Both the position numbers and the translations under genes were made by a program. 64,000 nt of DNA from Helianthus annuus (Eukaryota > Streptophyta > Magnoliopsida > Asterales > Asteraceae), in assembly GCF_002127325.2 (NCBI RefSeq), contig NC_035448.2, positions 59,015,577-59,079,576 on the forward strand, in the 5' to 3' direction. The first letter of the stretch is position 1. The number at the start of each line of letters is the position of its first letter. Positions 1 to 12,206 of the stretch are shown in pieces. The notes beneath the pieces were generated by a model. That model had not been told where the DNA came from and made no database searches. It saw only the letters and a program-made list of their open reading frames with translations.

Positions 1-3000
1 GGAATGGGTTGATAAACTAGCTGAAGCGCTACCACAGCATAAGTGGGGAACTTATTTGATGATTTTGAAACACATGAGGAAGTCTGAGAATATGAATTTG
101 GCACAGTTCATTCAGAAAATTGAAGAGCATGAATTGGATATTCAGAAAACTGCTATCATGACGAATCTAAATGCTCAACAAGATGTCAGTTTGTATTATA
201 GGGGAAACAAATTTGAGACTACTTCAAGTCCTAAGATTCAAACTGGGTTCAGTGCTGATAGTTCGTCTGGAACAAAGGGTAGTAATGTGACTCAAAGTGA
301 TGGAAATTTGTCTTCGTATTCAAGTTTTGATCCGAATTTTACAACTTCAAGTTCTCAGTCAGAAACTTCAACAAATTTCAACGGTCAACATTTACAATGC
401 AATGTCACTTTGAATTTTCAAAATGGTCACAATTTTTCTCCAGAAGTTGCAAAACAACATATAGCATCACTTGCTACTATGTTAGAGTCATATGAAAGTT
501 TGATTGCAGGAAGAATTGGAAATCCTATGCTTACCAAAGAGGATTATGACCAAATTGACGCAAAAGAGCTTGATTTGATGGATATCAAGTGGTGTTTAGC
601 CAGTGCAGTTAGAAGAGCAGAAAAGTTTACACAAGTTACTGGTAGAGATGATCTTCGTGATGTTGGTAAATCTCCATTAGGATTTGATAAATCAAAAGTT
701 ACATGTTTCCGGTGCAGAAAAAAAGGACATTTTAAGCGGGAATGTAACAATGAAGCCGGAAGACAAGATCAGAGTGAAAAGAACAATTATTATCAAAAGT
801 CAACTTATCATCAACTTGTTCAACATCCACAAACTGCACATGCTCGGGGCATTGATGATGGAAAAAAAGAAAATGATCGAAGATGCAAATAAGAAAGCTT
901 ATTTGGGTATCATTGATCAAGATGATGAGAAAATGGCTGCAGGTTTTAGCTGGGATAAATACGTTCAAGAAAATCCATACTTAAGCTCAGTTTTTGTTGC
1001 TCGAATCTTGGAGGAAACATCTGTCAAATCTAAACCGAAAAGAATACCGATTTTTCCAGAATTAGGAGTTGATGCAGATACCGATGATGAAGAAGAATAT
1101 ATTGAAAAAGCTAGGAGAGGTTTAGATACTGATAGTTTTAATTTGTTTTTTGCAGAAAAGATCGAGATGTTGAAAGAAAAAAGAGTTGCTCGATTGAAAA
1201 GAGAATGGGAAGTGACAGAAGCAAGAAAAGTTGCAGAAGAAAAAGCAAAAGTAGAAGCTGAGAAAGCAGAAGTTGAAGAAAGTTCAACAAAGGAAGCTGA
1301 GGGATTGAAAGCTGAAATAGAATCTGAAGAACCAGTGGTTGAAAAGATTATAGAGAAAATTGTTGAAGTTGAGAAACTTGTTGAAGTTGAAAAGACTGTC
1401 GAGATTGAAAAGATAGTTGAAGTCGTTAAACCTTGTCTGAAATGTTTGGAGTCTTGCAAACATTGTGAGGAGAAAGACAAGAAGATCTGTGAACTGGAAG
1501 TGTTGAAAGAAAATTTGTTGTCTGATGTGAAGTATGTGAAAGAGTCATACGATGTGCTGAAGAGAACCGTTGATGGTCTGAAAAAGACAAACTCAGAAAT
1601 TGATGTTGCTATGTCAAAAATGAGCTCAACATTAATGATGAAACAGAAGGTCATCAATGAGTATATTGAAGACTGTGTTAAGCTGAAGCAGGAGTTGGAA
1701 CTTGAGAAAATTGAGAGTGAAAGGATTAAACGATTACCGTTGAGTTATACAACATGTGATTATTTGATTGATCGTGTGTATCCTACTGTTGCAGGTCTTG
1801 AAGCTTTCTAAGATAAAGAGAAGAAAGAGGACACTGGTAAGAAACAAAGTGTCAAGTATAACAAGTGTCCACCCCCGATCTATGAAAGTTATTCTCCCAG
1901 AAAGCCAAATGAGGAACGTGTAAATAAGGCTCTCAACATCAAGTTAAAGTCTGAAATCATTGATGAATTACCAGACAATATTGATGTCACATTCACAGTG
2001 TCTGACACTGATCATGAGTCTGAGTTGTTAAAGAAAGTGGTCGATCAGGTGTTGGATATGGATGAAGAGTCAAAACCGGAGTCTAAATCTGAAAGTTCGA
2101 GTTCGTCAGAAATGAGTCCGATTCACCAGTCAAGCGGGTTTATGATAAAGAATTCTTGTTATCAAAATCTAATTTGAATGATGGATCAATTAAAGTAGCT
2201 TATACTTTGAATGATTCAGACAAATTATATTTTGATAAGGAATTTCCAATTAGAAGTGTCAAAACTGAAATGATCAAACAGGTTTTCAAATTAACAGAAA
2301 TTAATATTTCTGAAATAAAAGATTTAAATCTTGATGGAAAACCTAATAAGTACACTTCTTCAAGAATTCAACAAAGAGTAAACAGGAAAATGGGTTACGG
2401 TTCTAGTTATGTTTTTCAAAAGAGACCAAACCATAACAGTAATTTCAAAAAGAAAGGTTTAGGTTTTAGTTCTTCAGAAAATTATAAAAATGAGAAAAAT
2501 TATAAACCAAAAACAATATTTGTTGCAGGAGGTAGTTCTGATGAAGAGCAGAAGAAACCATTCTGGAAACAGTCAAATAAAGAGTTTCTTGCTGAAATTA
2601 AGAAGAATGTGAAGAAATTTGCTCCAAGAGTTGACAGAAGAACCTGTTTTAAGTGTCAAAAAGCTGGACACATTGCTTGGAATTGCCACGAGACCACTTA
2701 TTCAAAACAGGGAGTTTCTTCTAACGCTGAAATGAGAAGAAAATGTATTGGTAAATCAGAACAATCAAAAGAAAAAATCAAAATGTTTGATAATTCAACT
2801 TTTGAAGTTGGTGTAACTTCAAAACAGTTTTACAAAAGAAAAGCTGATGAAAACAAACAGAAATGGGTTGTTAAAAGTTCAGATAGTAGTTCTGACAATG
2901 AATCTGATTCCATAAAATCAGAGGAGTCATTTGTTGAGAAAAAGAATAAGAATTCTGTTCCAGAGATGAACGATGAAAACTTTCCTAAATTGTCAAAGGA

Positions 3001-3223
3001 AAATTTGAAACTAAAAGTGGATAAAACTGAAATTTCAGGTCAATTCTTTGCTGGTAAGAAAGAATTTGATGTTGAAAAGGTGTTTGATGGAAAAGTTAAA
3101 CATCTATTCGGGAAAATGGTTGATGGAAAAGTAAAGGGTGCAAAAGAATTTTACCAATCGAAAAGATGGTGGGATAGGTGTGTACCAAAATCACCCAAGT
3201 GGGTGACAGCATTTCCTAATTAA
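1..3223 (+). pseudogene. Gag-like polyprotein of copia element 1, broken
   Basis: This is copia-type gag (UBN2-like) followed by a nucleocapsid and a long acidic extension. Seen in order: the end of the gag helical domain (1-260); a first CCHC knuckle, C-F-R-C-x4-H-x4-C, near 703-744; a lysine/glutamate-rich coiled-coil stretch with repeated VEVEK-type heptads (about 1140-1430); a second CCHC knuckle, C-F-K-C-x4-H-x4-C, near 2647-2690; and a serine/lysine-rich tail ending at 3223. It cannot be read in one frame: the first frame stops at 892, the downstream frame stops at 1809-1811, and a further shift near 2140 is needed to reach the last frame. Retroviral-type capsid assembly is the family role. 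Two knuckles separated by a coiled coil are unusual, but I know similar long gags from Asteraceae copia elements. Confidence 0.75.
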
Positions 3224-5267
3224 AATCCTTACTTGCCGGAGCTCCCAAGTGGGTAATCGTGGAGCATGAATCAGCATCTTTCTTAAAAAGTTTGTTTTTG
3301 TGAAAAATCTGAACATTGTTAAAATTTTTTGTGTTAAGCATGACTTGCCGGAGCTCCCAGGTTGGTAAGTGAGGAGTAGGTATCGGCATCTTTCTTGAGA
3401 AATTCATTAATGAGATATTTCGACCTTCAAGATTAATCAGGGACATTAAATTGTACTTGATTAATCTTTCCTACAAGTGGTTAACGAAGAACAAGGTGAT
3501 GAATTGAACCCCTAACCTACAAGTGGTTTATAAAATCAACAAAACTTATTTTCCGGAAAAACCATTTTGATTAAAAAAACTTAAGTGTTTTGAAATCTTA
3601 ATGGGAAAATAGTTTGTTGTCAGGGGGAGTTCTGATTGTTTATGCCATGAGAATGGAGAATTGAAGCTGGAAACATCAGTTTGTCAAGTTTGTACAGTTT
3701 ATTTTTAAAATTTTCCTCAGAAAAGCAAAATTGGAACATATTTTGATTTTAAGGGGAATAAAAATTTTAGAAAAATTTTGAAAATTTGAAAAATACAAAA
3801 ACATGATAAAACCAGAAAAAGCCAAAAATATTAAAAAATTCAAAATGAGTTTGGTTGTAAAAAGAGGAAATGATAGTACATCAGTGGACTATCACAACAC
3901 GCTAAAGATTTGGAAAGTCTAATAGTGATAAATGATCTCACTGAGGATATGTCAGTAGGTTTCTACTCATTTAATAGATTGTTTTCGAGATATAAACATA
4001 AAAATCAAATGCTTACTTATCTCGTGGGGAACATCGCTCGGATATATGGGTAATCCCTGAAATCTTGTTTGAAAGATTTTCTGTTTCTGACATACTAGGT
4101 CTTTGTGCGTGGTAATATCTGGGGTATTATACCAGGACTTCTGATTTTGCGGAAGCAATAGCCTATTCCTTGTATATTGCTTTGCATAAGCTTTAATTCT
4201 TAAAGCCAGCCCTCTGCTAAAAATTGAGAAATATCGAAAGATATGTATCAATGGCAGTTGAAGAAAAGATCCCCAAACGGGACACACCTAAAGTCGAGTC
4301 GTCATCTCTTTGCTGAACGAAAGTTCTGACCTGAGCTCTCACGGTCTCGTATTTACCCGTTTACAGATATCACTAGTGTACATTCACCTGTAAGACTATA
4401 TATAGAAATCTGGATACGGGAGTATATTCTGAGGTGGGACACGCGAATAAGTTTAAGTGCTTAAAACATTAATCTCGTACCTCGAAACAACTGAACTTTG
4501 TGTGAAAATTTAAGTGGACCAATATACTGACAATCTAAGTGAATCATTTAGAACTTAAAATGTCTAAAGCTTAATGGTATTAGTGATATGTCTCAAAAAC
4601 TGATATGATCCTCTTACACAAACTCACAAAAATAGTGTCTGTAAATATTTCTGTTTCTGCATTTCATATAGAAAAATCCAAAAAGAGTTTCAGTGTGTTT
4701 TAGCATAAATTTTTGAAAATACAAAAAGATTTTCGACAACTGATGATGAAAAGCTGATTTTCAAAATTACAAGAGCTAAACATGATGAACAGGTTTGGGA
4801 AGAGTTTGTTTGAAAGTTATACTTACAAGTGGTCATCGGATATTGATATATGTTAAATCATTTTGAGCGTTGCTTCTTCAAGTGGTAAGCAAAGAATAAA
4901 ATTTTTCAAATTGTTAAATTTGTAAATCTTATTTTGAGGTAGAAGATGTGCAGGATAGCCTGGATTCTGTTTCTGAAGGAGAGCCAGGTCACGATCCTGA
5001 TCATGTGAAAGCAAGACTACGATCCCAGCACAACTCAAGGGGGAGTCTGTAAGATAAAGAGAGAGTCTGAAGATGCAAGAGCTAGGAGTTTGATTCTGGA
5101 CAATACAAGAGAGTGTTAGAGCAACATCTGAGGGGGAGGAGATTTCCTGAAGAAAGAATTAGAGTGAGATAAGAGCCAGAAATAGATTCTAGAAGCCCAA
5201 AGACTGATAAAGACTGAAGACGTTGAAGACTCGACACTTAAGACTCGTCAACATCCGAGGGGGAGTC
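3224..5267 (+). other. Non-coding tail of copia element 1
   Basis: About 2 kb with no convincing ORF where pol would be expected. It opens with a partly duplicated unit: the words ACTTGCCGGAGCTCCCA and GCATCTTTCTT occur in the same order near 3230-3285 and again near 3343-3395. From about 3945 to 5267 it aligns by eye with the tail of the second copia element at 17000-18316, including a shared stretch around 4280-4450. The last bases before the LTR form the polypurine tract that primes plus-strand DNA synthesis in this class. Confidence 0.7.
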
Positions 5268-5698
5268 TGTTGGTTCATACGTCTGTCGACTTCCTCCTGT
5301 ATCGAGTCTTGTACTAAGAATGTTAGATCAGGGCACGTAGTTCGAGAAAATAGGTGTTTTAGGTAATTTCGCATGAAGAAGAGTAATTCCGCATGAAAGT
5401 GTTTCTCATGTAATTCTGTGCGGAATTAAGTTTCGCTTGAAAGTAATTCCGTTTGGGACTGTTCATGCGGAATTAGCACCACTATATAAACCCTCCATGC
5501 GAAATCATTTGTAACTTCCGTGATTCCGGTACCGAAGTGCTACCGACGTGTCGTGTGATCTGAAAAGCTGTTAAATCAATAAAACAAGACAATTAAGTGT
5601 GAAACAAGCTGTTTTTCAAGTCTGTTTCATTGTTTCTGCCTTTGAAACAGATAAGAACTCTTCTGATTGACTCGTTTGGGTCACAACTCGATCCTACA
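5268..5698 (+). repeat. 3' LTR of copia element 1
   Basis: 431 bp, starting TGTTGG after a purine tract and ending CCTACA, the same ends as the LTRs at 8478 and 18317. Between about 5365 and 5520 it carries repeated words of the type TAATTCCGCATGAA in both orientations. The second element has TTTCGCTCAT-type words in the same place. A TATA-like stretch (CTATATAAA) lies near 5480. Confidence 0.85.
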
Positions 5699-5930
5699 GA
5701 TGTGATGTCATATTGGGTTCAGTTGTTGGGTGATGTGGGACAACAGATGTTCCTGCTAACAGACCAGAAGAAGACACACCCTGCTGTTGTGAATGCTTCA
5801 AGATGATCATAAGACCAATCCATGAATCCTTTACCAGATTTATAAAACAAATTTATGTCTGGATTTCCTCATTTCCTATAACTATATTTGTGGATGATTC
5901 TCCATGAGTTTTTGGGAAGAACAAATTTTC
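5699..5930. other. Flank right of copia element 1, unidentified
   Basis: No gene is visible. This is old flanking sequence into which copia element 1 may have inserted. The target duplication cannot be checked. Confidence 0.4.
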
Positions 5931-7180
5931 CTAAACAAGGTTTCCTTGATCAGGATTCCCATCTCCACCTGTTGTCATCTCATCATGTTCCTCTTTATCA
6001 GATTCAGAGTTCAGATATATGGAACTACCAAGTTTCTCTTCTATGTTCACATGGGATTTTCTAGCAGCAAATTCATAATTTACTTCAATAGAATCATCAG
6101 AATTTGATTCTGTTGAGTTCTCCACAAAGTTAATAGAGGAATTGGCATTTACACCTGATTCAATGATGTTTTCTGCATTTGTTTCTTGGTGATGTCCTTC
6201 TCCTGTCATTGTTGTATGCTCCACACTTGTTCCCATATTTTTTGGTAAGATATTGCTATCTGACTGAGGTTTTCTACTGCTGTTGATGGCTGAGTTGTTT
6301 CTTCTACATCTGAGGCTCTTGAAGCTTGATCATCATCAGGAGAAGAATTGCTATCAGGTAGCTCTTCGTTGTTGTATATCTGCTCATGCCTTTTTCTGTA
6401 ATGAGAGTCTTGGGCTATCAGACATAACATGCTTTCTAGTAAAGATGGTACATCACTGGCTAAGGTCCAAGCTTTGTCAGCACACCATGGTGTCATTACT
6501 AGTGATTTCCATGTATCTTTAGCTATTGGCATTTCCATATTCCTTTCCTCAAAGGTTTCTACAATTATGATTGCCCAAAATCTGGGATATGGAAGATGAG
6601 TAGCAATTCTTCCAGACTTGGTAAAGACTGACTTTTTTTGTGAGATGAAAGATCTTGGTTCCATAATCAATGTTGTTCCCTGTTATGAGTCCATAAATGA
6701 TTATCAGAATTGAGGTATTTATCTGATCAACTACACCAATCTTTGATGTCAGACATTTGTTCAATGTCTCCATGAGGACTTGCCAGAAGGTAGGCAATCC
6801 CTTCCTTTTAAAATCTCCAATCTTTTTTATTTTGTTCTATGTAACTAAGATTTTTGAAAGCTGGTAGTAGGCCTGCCTTTTCTGGCGCATTGAAGTACTG
6901 GCTTTTGATTGGTAATTCCAATAATTTCCTCTGATCTTTTTCGGAGTTATGGTCACAGATATGTTTCCCCAAAGATGAGCCTTCATCTCCTCTTGCTATT
7001 GTCATCTGTGTTTTGGAGAGTATAAACAAGCTGTTGCAAAATGATTCCAGGTACTTCTGCAGTCTTGGTCATGGCTTGTTTTAGAGGACAGTTCATCAAG
7101 TATTCGACTAATATTTGACATCTTTGATCGTATATTTGATGTTGTGTGTTCATCTAAAGGTTCGTATCGTTCAAGGCTAG
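5931..7180 (-). pseudogene. Decayed retroelement-associated ORF (gag-like helical protein)
   Basis: Read on the minus strand, four overlapping or adjacent fragments in different frames (7029-6808, 6797-6549, 6670-6206, 6236-5931) form one continuous degraded protein. Features seen: an N-terminal segment with NCPLKQAMTK near 7080-7100, a middle segment with FWQVLMETLNKCLTSKIG (about 6786-6733), and an acidic Ser/Asp/Glu-rich C-terminus. This layout resembles the large helical ORF found in many Asteraceae LTR-retroelement derivatives, usually annotated only as a transposon-related protein. No catalytic motif is visible and I assign no function. At least three frame changes are needed, so it is not expressed as one protein. 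The family match is from memory of pattern, not from a search. Confidence 0.5.
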
Positions 7181-8477
7181 CAATTCGTCATCTTTGACAA
7201 GTGGGACCTCATGTTCCACGACAGGAATCTTGAGATTGACTAAGGTTGGAGCAGATATCGCGATTTTGTGAGGAATTTTCTTTCAAAAACAAGAGTTTTA
7301 GGGCTTGTATATGGGTTTTGACTTTTCGGGTGAACGAACGTTCTCCTTGGTTTTGAAGAAGGTAATTATACAATGTGGAATCGTGGGTGGTTAGTATTTA
7401 AGTTGGTTTATGATATGTTAATTGATAATTAACTTATCTCTAAACACTTTTGAACTTTTAATATATCCTTTGAGTATTTTATAAGGATAATTAAAATCTC
7501 TGTTTTAATTGGTGAATACTAATGGCCAAGTTGTACATTTTTCTCTCAATGGACGTAGTTTTTAAAAGACTTAGTTTTGCTATTCAAAAAGGGGTAGCGT
7601 CGCAGCTTATTGCCTGCTTACCATCTATCTCGATGTAAATTCATAACATTTATTGAATGTTAATAATAAGGTCTATGACATTCCTTTTAAATCCTGAAAC
7701 CTTTTACTTTTCTTCCCCCTTTTTGAAAGACAATTCCTTTTGTTTTTGTGAACCCGGAAATTTTCTGATGATGGTATTTTTATCAAAAAAATAATTTGAT
7801 CTTTTGTATTTGATAAGATATTTCCAGATAACTTGTCTTCCTTCATGAGTTCTAATTTTTTGTTGTTTCTCTTGACTCGCCTTGGGCTTGTTTCTAATGA
7901 ATTTGATTATCATAAATGTTTTGACTTAGTCGTTTAGTCATCAGAAAATCATCAGAATTATCAGTACGTCTTCTAATAAATCAGGTGCAATTTTTTTTGG
8001 ATAAGGGGGAATGAGAATAGAATAGAATCTAGCACTTACAGTGTGTTTTTCTCATTGATTAGAATCTGCCGATGAAATATTGATGTCTCTACTTGTGATA
8101 ATTTTCTCTTAGTCCTTTTTTTAAGTATCAGAAAACAAGTGGTTCCTCCATTTATTCAAAATCTTAAAGTTTTTTTGTTAAAACAGAAGAAAGAAAATTT
8201 TTCTTTTTCCGGAAATCATCAATTATCATCGGAAATAATTTCTTGAATTTTACAGATAACTTTTGTTTCATCAAAATTTATCAGAATTTTATTAAGTGTA
8301 TTAAATGATTTTCTATTTGACATCTACAAAAAATTTCTGTTGACCGTCTCGTTTGACTTTCCATCAGAATTTATTAGTGACTTCTTTTTCTATTTGTTTG
8401 CTCATTGTTCTTCCCTCAGGATTTAGGCGGCCTGGAACTATAAGATATGGATCATTTACTATTCAGGTATCGCTCAT
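7181..8477. other. AT-rich fossil sequence, no gene
   Basis: Short ORFs only, AT-rich, with no splice-compatible coding pattern seen. It is probably part of the same decayed element as the minus-strand ORF to its left. Copia element 2 inserted at its right end, duplicating CTCAT (8473-8477). Confidence 0.5.
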
Positions 8478-8924
8478 TGTTGGTGCACTACGTCTGTCGA
8501 CTACGTCTTGTATCGAGTCTTGTAGTGAACAGGATAGAATAGGGCACGGAAATCAGGAAACATGTGTTATATAGGGTTTCGCTCATGTGTCATCTTACTG
8601 GTTTCGCTCTTGTGTTAATTAGATGGTTTCACTTATTTGGTCATGGTGAGGTTTCGCTTATATGTCATGTCTGTATGAGCGAAACCTGCTCACCTATATA
8701 TAGGTTGTAAGAGCGAAATCATTAGCAAAGTTGTAAGTGTGTTCTTCCGGTAAGCCACGAAGTGCTGCCGAAGTGTTGTCAGAGCTTGTAAATGCATTCG
8801 TGATCAATACAACAACAGTTTAAAGTGAATCTAGCTGAAATCGCACCAAAGCATTAGTTTCCGCCTCTTGTTTTGGATAGGAATTCTTCTGATCGACTCA
8901 ATTAGGGCCGAAAACGATCCTACA
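8478..8924 (+). repeat. 5' LTR of copia element 2
   Basis: 447 bp, TGTTGG...CCTACA. It carries repeats of GTTTCGCT-type words near 8573-8720, including inverted GAGCGAAA copies. A TATA-like CTATATATAGG lies at about 8693-8703, before the presumed RNA start. Confidence 0.92.
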
Positions 8925-8926
8925 AG

Positions 8927-8938
8927 TGGTATCAGAGC
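8927..8938 (+). promoter_or_regulatory. Primer binding site, initiator tRNA-Met
   Basis: TGGTATCAGAGC lies two bases after the 5' LTR. It is complementary to the 3' end of plant initiator tRNA-Met, the usual primer of copia elements. Confidence 0.93.
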
Positions 8939-9117
8939 TCAGGAGGAAGAGTTCTTGCCATTTCAGCTGCATTTATTCTGATTTTCTACACTTTCTTCAA
9001 AATTTTAAAATTTTTCGCGGTAAAACCAGCTCAAATTCATACACAGCACTCGTAATCATGCATTAATAAATCCTTGAAAGTTTCATAACTAAAATCGACC
9101 TAAAACTTAGGATTTTT

Positions 9118-9495
9118 GAGGTTTCGCTCATAGGGACTCGTGCAAATTGTGACGTCATGCCTGATTTCGCTCTTAGAACATAGGTGATTTCACTCTTGTG
9201 AACCAGCAATTCAGTGATTTCGCTTATCTGATCATCTGATTTCGCTCATCTGATCAACCTGATTTCGCTCATCTGTACAACTCAGGGTTTCGCTTATAGT
9301 GACACTTAGGGTTTCGCTTATTAAGTCACTTTGGTTTCACTCATTGTGACACTCAGGGTTTCGCTCATAGTGACACTTAGGGTTTCGCTTATAGTGGCAT
9401 CTTGTGGTTTCGCTTATTGTGACATCTAGAGTTTCGCTCCAAGGAACAAGTCTGATTTCGTCTTTGTGAAAATTTGGGATTTCGCTGCAAGGATC
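9118..9495 (+). repeat. Leader array of GATTTCGCT/GGTTTCGCT words
   Basis: About fifteen copies of a degenerate word (G-A/G-TTTCGCT-C/T-AT) spaced roughly 20-28 bases apart fill the untranslated leader between the primer site and gag. The same word occurs in the LTR. Confidence 0.85.
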
Positions 9496-9541
9496 AATTT
9501 TGCCTAAGCCTGGAAATTTGTGAACTTGTGAACTTTGAACA

Positions 9542-10557
9542 ATGGACACTGAATTTTATAATGCCTTTGCTAGCCCAATCACCATCACTCAGAATGCTTT
9601 GCTTGAGAATGAAACTGGAACGTCTCAGAAACCGCCTAAACTCATGGATATTGATGATTACAACGCATGGTCCGAACGGTTTTGGAATTGGGTTGAAGCT
9701 TATCATTTGGATGCTTGGGAACACACTGAAGAACCATATGTTAGACCCACAACAAATGGTGTGCAGCAAACAATTAGAGAAATGAGTATTGAAGATAAAA
9801 AGAAATATAGGGATGAGAAACTGATGGTGAGTCTGCTTCAGCAAGCGATAAAAGAAGATATTTTGATACTGCTTCAACATGATGGAACTGCTTATTCAAT
9901 CTGGACAGAATTGGAAGCAAAATTTGTTCGGAGTGATGATATGCTCAAAAATAAAATGTCTCTCATGAAGAAAGAGTTTGATCTGTTTCGGGGATTAAAA
10001 TCTGAAAACACCAAGAAAATTATTGAAAGATATTGTAACTTGGTGAGAAATATGTCGAAACTTGGTATTAAGAAAGATACTGATGAATTGATTGAAAAAC
10101 TTGCAGATGCGCTACCACATGAAACATGGGGAACGTTTCTGATGATGCTGAAATCCAACAGAAAGGATTATAAAAATTTGACACTAGGAGACTTCATCAA
10201 ACACCTGGAAGCTCAAGAGATGGATCAAAGGAAGATTGCCAGGATGAAGAACTACGATGGAGAACAAGATATCAGCTTGTATTACAAAGGTGGGGTCAAC
10301 GAAAAGTCAAATTTTTCTCCAAAAGTCGAAACTGCTTACAGTGCAAAAGATTCTTCTGAAAAGAAATCATCCCAGGGATCAAGTAGCACAAGATTTTCAT
10401 CATTTGATCCAAACATTTCAGTAACAAAGAATGGAAGAAAACTTCAGTGCAATATTGTTCTAAGTCTTGAAAATGATCAAGATTACACTGAAGAGGTTGC
10501 TAAAAATCAAATGTCGTTGTTGGGAATGATTTTAGAATCCTATAGTAGTTTTGTGGC
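9542..10557 (+). pseudogene. Copia gag, cut by the Athila-like insertion
   Basis: The ATG at 9542 is the first after the leader and opens a frame of about 338 codons up to the insertion point. The protein is an Asteraceae-type copia gag: an N-terminal segment with YNAWSERFWNWVEAY (residues about 40-54), then the UBN2-type helical capsid region (about 90-215) and a Ser-rich linker. It normally packages the element RNA. At 10557 the frame runs into the inserted LTR, which adds 16 foreign residues and a stop at 10609. The gag reading resumes after the insertion at 16870 for about 15 codons that match copia element 1 (GNPMLTKEDYD) and then meets TAA (16918-16920), where element 1 has a Gln codon. 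No CCHC knuckle remains. Confidence 0.85.
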
Positions 10558-12003
10558 TGATGGAGGTTGTGAAATCCGAGTGTTGAAGGGCATATCTTAC
10601 GTGTTTTAGTTCATTTTACGTGACTGTGTGTGTTGAATGTGTTAAGTATGAAGGTTTGCGATTTTTCAGGTTAAACGCGTAATATGGTGAAGTTAGAGTA
10701 ATTAGAGATGAAGCGGAACGGTCGAAGTCGATAAACATAGTGAATGGTGTTGTTCGGGATTGGTTTTGGGCCAAATGCTATAGCTTGGAGCTGCGAGAAA
10801 CAAGAGATAACGGAATCCAGGGACTTATTAGTCATTTACTGGAAGTTGTAATGCGAAGTAATGGAAAAGTTACACTCCTGTCGTAGGCTACGCATGGAAT
10901 ACCGTAACCTACGGTTATGTTCTACAAATAAAAAGAAATCAAACAGAAACAGGGAACCGTAGCTGACGGTTTAAAATCGTAAGTTACGATGCATGAATTC
11001 ATCGCAGATGTATTGTTTGTGGAAAAGCAATTAAAGGGTTTTAGAAAATAAACCTAAGGATATCACATGTATATATATAATTGGCAGCCAGTCTCTTGGA
11101 TTGGGCCGATATCATCATATTGGACGCACATGGGCTGGTAACATCAAAAGGAATTAATAAGATCCATCATCCATCGTATTGTTATATACACACAACGAGA
11201 GTGGAGGTTTGGGGGTAGTAAAACAACATTATCATCACAATAGACAAATATTGAGAGAAGGCAGCCGCCACTTTTGGAGATCATCAATATAAAACATCAT
11301 CATCATCACGGCAGTCGAGAGGAGGCCTCACTTAAATAATTTTTTTCATCATTCTTTTCTTATTATACTATAATCAAGATGGTGATTTTAATTATTATTC
11401 AAGCCAATGAAGATCATTCAACCATCATGAGCGGCTAATTTTTTCGTGGACACTTCGGGTAAATGATTCTCGTTAGACACTTTTAATTCTAGTTTTAGTT
11501 TTGTATTGAGATTTGGATTTGTGGTCGGGTGACAGCCGACTATTTACATGATTATATTATTTGTGTGACAGACAAATCCTGAGTGACAGTCAGAGTTATA
11601 ATTATGTGTTGAATCCAATTATATGCTTTTGTTGATTGAATGATTCCTATGAATGTTTGTTTTAATATTTCTCTGATCAGTTAATATTAAGATTTTGAAC
11701 TGCATAAGTAATTGGTAGATGTGACAGATTTACTATTCAATCAATAGCATCCAATAAAATGAGAACTAGGTTATTAGTAACTACAGAATCTGAATCCCGG
11801 AGTGACCACGTTTTTTTTCTATCATTGTTTTTACAATCTCAAAGTTATTGTTTATAGCTTTCTAGCAAGTTCTCAAAGTAATTCAAATATTTACAAACAA
11901 ATAATAATTAGCATTAACCACAGACTCCTCTGGATTCGATACCCTGCTTACCCTAGCTACCTAGGTTAATTAGGTTTTTGCATGTCACTAACGACAGACA
12001 TCA
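10558..12003 (+). repeat. 5' LTR of Athila-like element
   Basis: 1446 bp, begins TGATGGAGG and ends GACATCA. No coding potential was recognised. Confidence 0.93.
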
Positions 12004-12006
12004 AAA

Positions 12007-12024
12007 TGGCGCCGTTGCCGGGGA
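12007..12024 (+). promoter_or_regulatory. Primer binding site, tRNA-Asp
   Basis: TGGCGCCGTTGCCGGGGA starts three bases after the LTR and is the exact complement of the 3' 18 bases of plant tRNA-Asp(GUC), from memory of the tRNA sequence. Confidence 0.9.
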
Positions 12025-12206
12025 GTCGTGCGCTTAGTGCTAGTTTAGTTTAGTTTTGTTTGTTTGCTTTCGTTTTACATAAAAACTAAAAAATCTAAAA
12101 AGTATTTGCCTTTTCTAGTTAGTTTGTTGTTTTTTTTTTCTTTCACTTTTGTCTTTGTTTTCTTTTTGTTTGGTACTGCTTTTCGTTTGCTACTTGTGCA
12201 GGAAAT

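Larger units (their letters stand above)
1..5698 (+). mobile_element. Copia-like LTR retrotransposon 1, 5' part outside window, no pol
   Basis: The element enters the window inside its gag region and ends with a 3' LTR at 5268-5698. Seen: a gag-like region with CCHC knuckles (1-3223), a long non-coding tail (3224-5267), a polypurine tract (GAGGGGGAGTC) and then the LTR. There is no protease, integrase or reverse transcriptase between gag and LTR, so this copy is non-autonomous. Its tail and its LTR boundaries match the second copia-like element at 8478-18763, so the two belong to one family or sister families. The left target duplication cannot be tested because the 5' LTR is off the window. 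Confidence 0.85.

Noticed and set aside
965..1657. 230-codon antisense frame
   Set aside because: Shadow of the Glu/Lys-rich gag coiled coil read backwards as Ser/Phe/Thr.
9118..9495. Regularly spaced repeats resembling a CRISPR array
   Set aside because: Words are short and degenerate, spacers too short and variable, and the location is a retroelement leader in a plant genome.
8927..12024. Matches to tRNA-Met and tRNA-Asp ends
   Set aside because: Only 12-18 bases complementary to tRNA 3' ends just inside LTRs; primer sites, not tRNA genes.
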